From NCBI GenBank assembly GCA_001442985.1, contig LDYB01000014.1, positions 124,001 to 188,000 on the forward strand: 64,000 nucleotides of DNA. The letters are read 5' to 3'. Position 1 is the first letter of the stretch. Each line of letters begins with the position of its first letter. The notes beneath the pieces are model-generated. The model was given only the letters and a program-made list of their open reading frames with translations, was not told the DNA's origin and did not search any database. Positions 61,649-64,000 of the stretch are shown piece after piece. This DNA is from Armatimonadetes bacterium DC (GTDB taxonomy: Bacteria > Armatimonadota > Fimbriimonadia > Fimbriimonadales > GBS-DC). The position numbers were made by a program, and so were the translations under genes.

Positions 61649-62566
61649 TCATGCCGTTGCCGCCTCGTGTAAGGGCACGATCCCTGGTTGCCAGCCTATC
61701 TCGCGGAGGGCGTCCAGATAGTCCTGTGGGGTTAGCGTATCGGGATGGCGTCCTGTCAATGCCACAATCACGCCTTCCATCACATTGGTGGCGAAGGTCT
61801 CGCCCTCTATCACAGGCGTGGTCGTAATCACCTGTGCCACCCCTGCGTTGCGCAGGAACTCGATATCGGCTTTGCGCACCGTGTTGGTCAGCACCACCTT
61901 ACCGGGCAGGTGATCGGGCATGTAGCGGTGGATGTAGTGCCAGTCGCCCGCAATCACATCCGCCTCATAGAAAAGCTTTGCGGCGCGGGGCGTGCGCTTC
62001 TCCTGCTTCTCGCCTGTCGGGTAGAACCACTGGAACGGCAGGCGCGTGATAATCGGCAGCAGCAGCCGCCCCAGCCACTCCACCGTGCGATACGAGCGAA
62101 TCGGGATAGGCACGCCCACCGCGAACACTAAGTCCCCATACACCACGCTTTTCGCCAGCTGCGCCAGCTCCTGCGCCATGCCGAACCGATCCACCGCGGA
62201 GACCAGCAGCACGCGCTTCTGGCCAAAGTCCAGCACGCCCTGCGCCTGGAGCCAGCGCACCGCCTCGCGCTCTAAGGTGTTTTTCAGACCGCTGCCGTCC
62301 ACCACGGGCGTCTTTTTGGCAACCGAGACCAGTTTCTGAATGGAGCGGAACACATAGCGGCGGTTGCCCACCCAGATATAGAGGTCGGCGCCGCCGATAC
62401 CCAGCGCGTCCACCTCGCCGTCCAGCTCTGCAAAGAGCTGCTGAAACCGTTTCAGGTCGCCGTCGGTGCCGATCCGCTCAATCAGGAACGGCTCGCCCCG
62501 CAGGGTAATTTCACTGCGCTTGTCGCGCTTCGAAGAACCCAGACTGACGGAAACGATGTGCTTCAT
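61649..62566 (-). CDS. Conserved protein of the family often labelled quinate 5-dehydrogenase
   Basis: The 305-residue protein begins MKHIVSVSLGSSKRDKRSEI and contains RIGTDGDLKRFQQLFAELDG, GIGGADLYIWVGNRRYVFRS and VVDGSGLKNTLERE. I recall this pattern from a family in Chloroflexi, Firmicutes and related groups that carries the label quinate 5-dehydrogenase. No convincing NAD-binding glycine motif at the N-terminus supports that activity. The mRNA should be leaderless, with TATCCT seven bases before the ATG. Confidence 0.65.
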   Translation of the reverse strand: MKHIVSVSLGSSKRDKRSEITLRGEPFLIERIGTDGDLKRFQQLFAELDGEVDALGIGGADLYIWVGNRRYVFRSIQKLVSVAKKTPVVDGSGLKNTLEREAVRWLQAQGVLDFGQKRVLLVSAVDRFGMAQELAQLAKSVVYGDLVFAVGVPIPIRSYRTVEWLGRLLLPIITRLPFQWFYPTGEKQEKRTPRAAKLFYEADVIAGDWHYIHRYMPDHLPGKVVLTNTVRKADIEFLRNAGVAQVITTTPVIEGETFATNVMEGVIVALTGRHPDTLTPQDYLDALREIGWQPGIVPLHEAATA

Positions 62567-62573
62567 CAGCAGA

Positions 62574-62579
62574 AGGATA
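62574..62579 (-). promoter_or_regulatory. -10 element of the quinate-dehydrogenase-like gene (leaderless)
   Basis: Read on the minus strand, GCGGGTATCCTTC places TATCCT seven bases before the ATG at 62566. It overlaps the stop region of the upstream small gene, which ends at 62584. Confidence 0.55.
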
Positions 62580-62583
62580 CCCG

Positions 62584-62973
62584 CTATCGGGAGACCATCT
62601 TCACCTTGAACCGCGCCGTAACGAGTTGCGGACCCAGCGAACCTCCTGACACGCCCACCAGACCGAGATCTATGTCTTCAAAATAAAAGAAGGAGCCAAC
62701 GCCTCCATCAGGGAGCTGGAAACCGCCGTGAACCATCTTTTCGCTGGGCACACGCATAAAGCGTGGCTCGATCAGCGTCGGGTTCGGCTGACCCAGCGTG
62801 AACTGGAGAGTTATCATCAGCACCTTCTCAAGAAGTTCATCATGGTGTGGCTCGCTTTTCTGGATAAACTCGGGGCGGTCGCCAAAATATTTGAAGAAGT
62901 AGCGCATCACCCCCGCATGGCTGGACGCCGTTTGCAGGCGATATTTCAGCTCAGCGAAATGTTGCACGGTCAT
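62584..62973 (-). CDS. Uncharacterised 129-residue protein
   Basis: The start is the ATG at 62973 after AGGGAGG; the track starts 11 codons upstream. The family is not recognised. The first half is helical and basic (FAELKYRLQTASSHAGVMRYFFKYF). The second half is beta-like with several glycines (GGFQLPDGGVGSFFYFEDIDLGLVG). No signal peptide, membrane segment or catalytic motif is visible. A repeat lies upstream. Confidence 0.6.
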   Translation of the reverse strand: MTVQHFAELKYRLQTASSHAGVMRYFFKYFGDRPEFIQKSEPHHDELLEKVLMITLQFTLGQPNPTLIEPRFMRVPSEKMVHGGFQLPDGGVGSFFYFEDIDLGLVGVSGGSLGPQLVTARFKVKMVSR

Positions 62974-63011
62974 GACTCGTTGCCTCCCTGCGTGGGGATT
63001 CGCCACGAGGG

Positions 63012-63240
63012 GTGCTGTTCCTGCTCCGTTGCAAGGACGCCAGATGGAACTTGATGCCCCCTGAAAGCGCGACGGCTAAAGCTGCTCTGTCGCAAAGATA
63101 CCTTCTGGAACCCACGATGCCCCCTGAAAGCGCGACGGCTAAAGCCGTTCCTAATGAACAAAGCCAGCCTCCGCTGGCTATATCAGCCGACGCAGGTCGG
63201 CTTCGTCTTATAGGAACGGCTTCAGCCGTCAGGGCACAGT
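63012..63240 (-). repeat. MITE-like dispersed repeat, copy C (two partial units)
   Basis: About 150 bp (63084-63236) matches copy A in inverse orientation, including both inner hairpins (AGCCAGC/GCTGGCT and AGCCGACG/GTCGGCT). A second partial unit at 63012-63083 repeats the blocks CCCCTGAAAGCGCGACGGCTAA and TTGCAAGGACGCC. The terminal GTGTTCGAAAAA ends are missing. ORFs across it are spurious. The following 300 bp, to about 63530, show no gene. Confidence 0.7.
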
Positions 63241-63536
63241 CTCCAAGACGGCGCCCCTGTCAGAAAGCCTACCCCTCTAAGGAACCTCGTGGAGGGGGTC
63301 GTGGAATACCTGTGTTCCCATCCTTGCGACGGGGCAAGTAGACCTGTTCTGCAGGGGGGAGCCGAACTGTGACCTGCGGCAACCCCTGCTGCGCTTTGCC
63401 TCATTTGCGGGCGGCACTCTAACGCGGACGCGGTACCCTCAGCCAGACCGCCCGTTTCGCCCGCGCGTGATTGGTGTCGCGCCCCCACACCCCAACGAAG
63501 GTGCCACCTTCATCCTCTGATACCCCCCGCTTTTGT

Positions 63537-63597
63537 GATTCCGAACCCCCCTGACTCATGAGTCAAATTTCGCCCTTTTCGGGGGAGGTTCGGAATC
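63537..63597. other. Nested inverted repeat before the CRISPR array
   Basis: ATTCCGAACC (63538-63547) pairs with GGTTCGGAAT (63587-63596), extended by C/G runs. Inside is a perfect 14-bp palindrome, TGACTCATGAGTCA, at 63552-63565. It lies about 50 bp upstream of the first CRISPR repeat, inside the likely leader. Confidence 0.55.
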
Positions 63598-63643
63598 CGC
63601 CCTTGCAATTTGGGTTCAAAAAGGGGTAGAATTGGCGCGTAGG

Positions 63644-63820
63644 GTCACGAAAGACCGCCCCTGTGCAGGGGATTGAAACAAACCCTGCAGCTCCCATTCG
63701 ATCCGGTTACAAATGTCACGAAAGACCGCCCCTGTGCAGGGGATTGAAACAATTCCCAAACTGGCAGCCGCCCTGAGATTATGAGTCACGAAAGACCGCC
63801 CCTGTGCAGGGGATTGAAAC
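63644..63820 (+). CRISPR. CRISPR array with three repeats and two spacers
   Basis: Three identical 36-bp repeats lie at 63644-63679, 63715-63750 and 63785-63820. They begin GTCACGAAAG and end GGGGATTGAAAC, with a CCCCTG/CAGGGG internal stem. The spacers are 35 and 34 bp and unrelated. The GAAAC end on the plus strand suggests transcription to the right from an upstream leader. The repeat type fits type I or III systems. No cas gene is in the window. The sequence after the third repeat is flank, since no fourth repeat follows. Confidence 0.95.
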
Positions 63821-63897
63821 TGACGATCTTCACGGTTCCCCTTGCGAAGCAGGGGGAACCTCACGGAGGGGGTCTCGGATGGCGCGCGCCCTTATCC

Positions 63898-63930
63898 TCA
63901 CAACAGAGCAGTTGTTCCTGCTAAAGGCGA
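63898..63930 (+). repeat. Degenerate fragment of the dispersed repeat, copy D
   Basis: CAACAGAGCAG followed by TGTTCCTGCTAAAGGCGA resembles the right end of copies A and B (CAACAGAGCAGGTTC...CTGCTCAAGGGCGA) without the terminal inverted repeat. The evidence is short and therefore weak. Confidence 0.35.
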
Positions 63931-63932
63931 GG

Positions 63933-63938
63933 TATACT
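63933..63938 (+). promoter_or_regulatory. -10 element near the right edge
   Basis: TATACT in GAGGTATACTTTC matches the window-wide pattern and lies 14 nt before an ATG at 63953. Confidence 0.45.
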
Positions 63939-63952
63939 TTCACGCTGGTGCG

Positions 63953-64000
63953 ATGGTTCTGCGTGTATTGGCATTTATTGGTGTCCGAACTCTGGTGAAC
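63953..64000 (+). CDS. Start of an unidentified gene, cut by the window edge
   Basis: An open frame begins at the ATG at 63953 after a good -10 element and reads MVLRVLAFIGVRTLVN up to the edge. Sixteen codons do not allow a family call. The hydrophobic start could be a first beta strand or a signal anchor. Confidence 0.3.
   Translation, partial: MVLRVLAFIGVRTLVN

Noticed and set aside
63012-63341. 109-residue plus-strand ORF
   Set aside because: It is encoded by repeat copy C, including two near-identical internal peptide repeats.
63616-63864. 82-residue minus-strand ORF
   Set aside because: It is the translation of the CRISPR repeats; the triplicated peptide comes from the array.

Overview
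The window is about 64 kb of a GC-rich (roughly 60%) bacterial chromosome. It is densely packed, with nearly all genes in short one-direction runs. Three traits suggest an Armatimonadota-type thermophile, perhaps Fimbriimonadales-like: secreted proteins with a VPEP...RRRKK PEP-CTERM sorting tail, secreted proteins ending in a dockerin-like doublet of the form DDADLLxVLFxFG, and a mix of ThyX, archaeal-type phosphoglycerate mutase, ATP-type PEP carboxykinase and futalosine-pathway MqnD. This placement is inference from family content; there is no rRNA in the window.

Layout. 1-5.2 kb: a cut PilZ-like gene, a redoxin/cytochrome c/copper-monooxygenase-like fusion, birA, a 212-bp repeat with terminal inverted repeats, then secE-nusG-rplK-rplA, which stops before rplJL-rpoBC. 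5.2-12 kb: a giant two-VWA membrane protein and three secreted proteins, two of which share a core but carry different C-terminal anchors. 12-21.6 kb: glmS-speB-like, a junction where a CocE-like hydrolase and a serpin have both lost their N-termini, dnaE, thyX, and a phosphodiesterase-like gene. 21.6-29.8 kb: a repeat, a broken PEP-CTERM gene, pyrH-frr-uppS-MFS, a beta-CASP nuclease divergent from pduO-ygfZ, and a metallopeptidase. 29.8-33.4 kb: mqnD cluster and a redoxin operon whose first gene has an amber codon. 33.4-39.3 kb: a BTAD/AAA regulator, an ECF-like sigma factor and a secreted dockerin-like protein, all on the minus strand. 39.3-46.4 kb: a tandem macro-like protein, pyrG, a sugar isomerase-like protein, recX, rny, a fasciclin protein and ribE. 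46.4-52.4 kb: an accessory island with TPR/OB-fold and HEAT-repeat proteins facing an RNase H-like gene that overlaps a RelE-UvrD helicase fusion. 52.4-63 kb: DUF4139 protein, der/apgM, oxidoreductase, MacB-like permease, a candidate small RNA, pckA and two poorly known genes. 63-64 kb: repeats, a three-repeat CRISPR array without cas genes, and the first codons of a further gene.

Regulation. A GGGTATACTT-like -10 element recurs throughout. In at least eleven genes it lies only 6-9 nt upstream of the start codon, so these mRNAs should be leaderless. Other genes keep a classical Shine-Dalgarno sequence. Three divergent gene pairs share compact back-to-back promoters of this kind. Special cases are a SARP-type direct repeat in front of the sigma-factor gene, a CRP-like palindrome placed near -42 of the fasciclin promoter, and one near-perfect sigma70 promoter in front of a dockerin-like gene.

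The best candidates for undescribed biology are the 46.4-52.4 kb island and the BTAD regulator/sigma/secreted-protein cascade.
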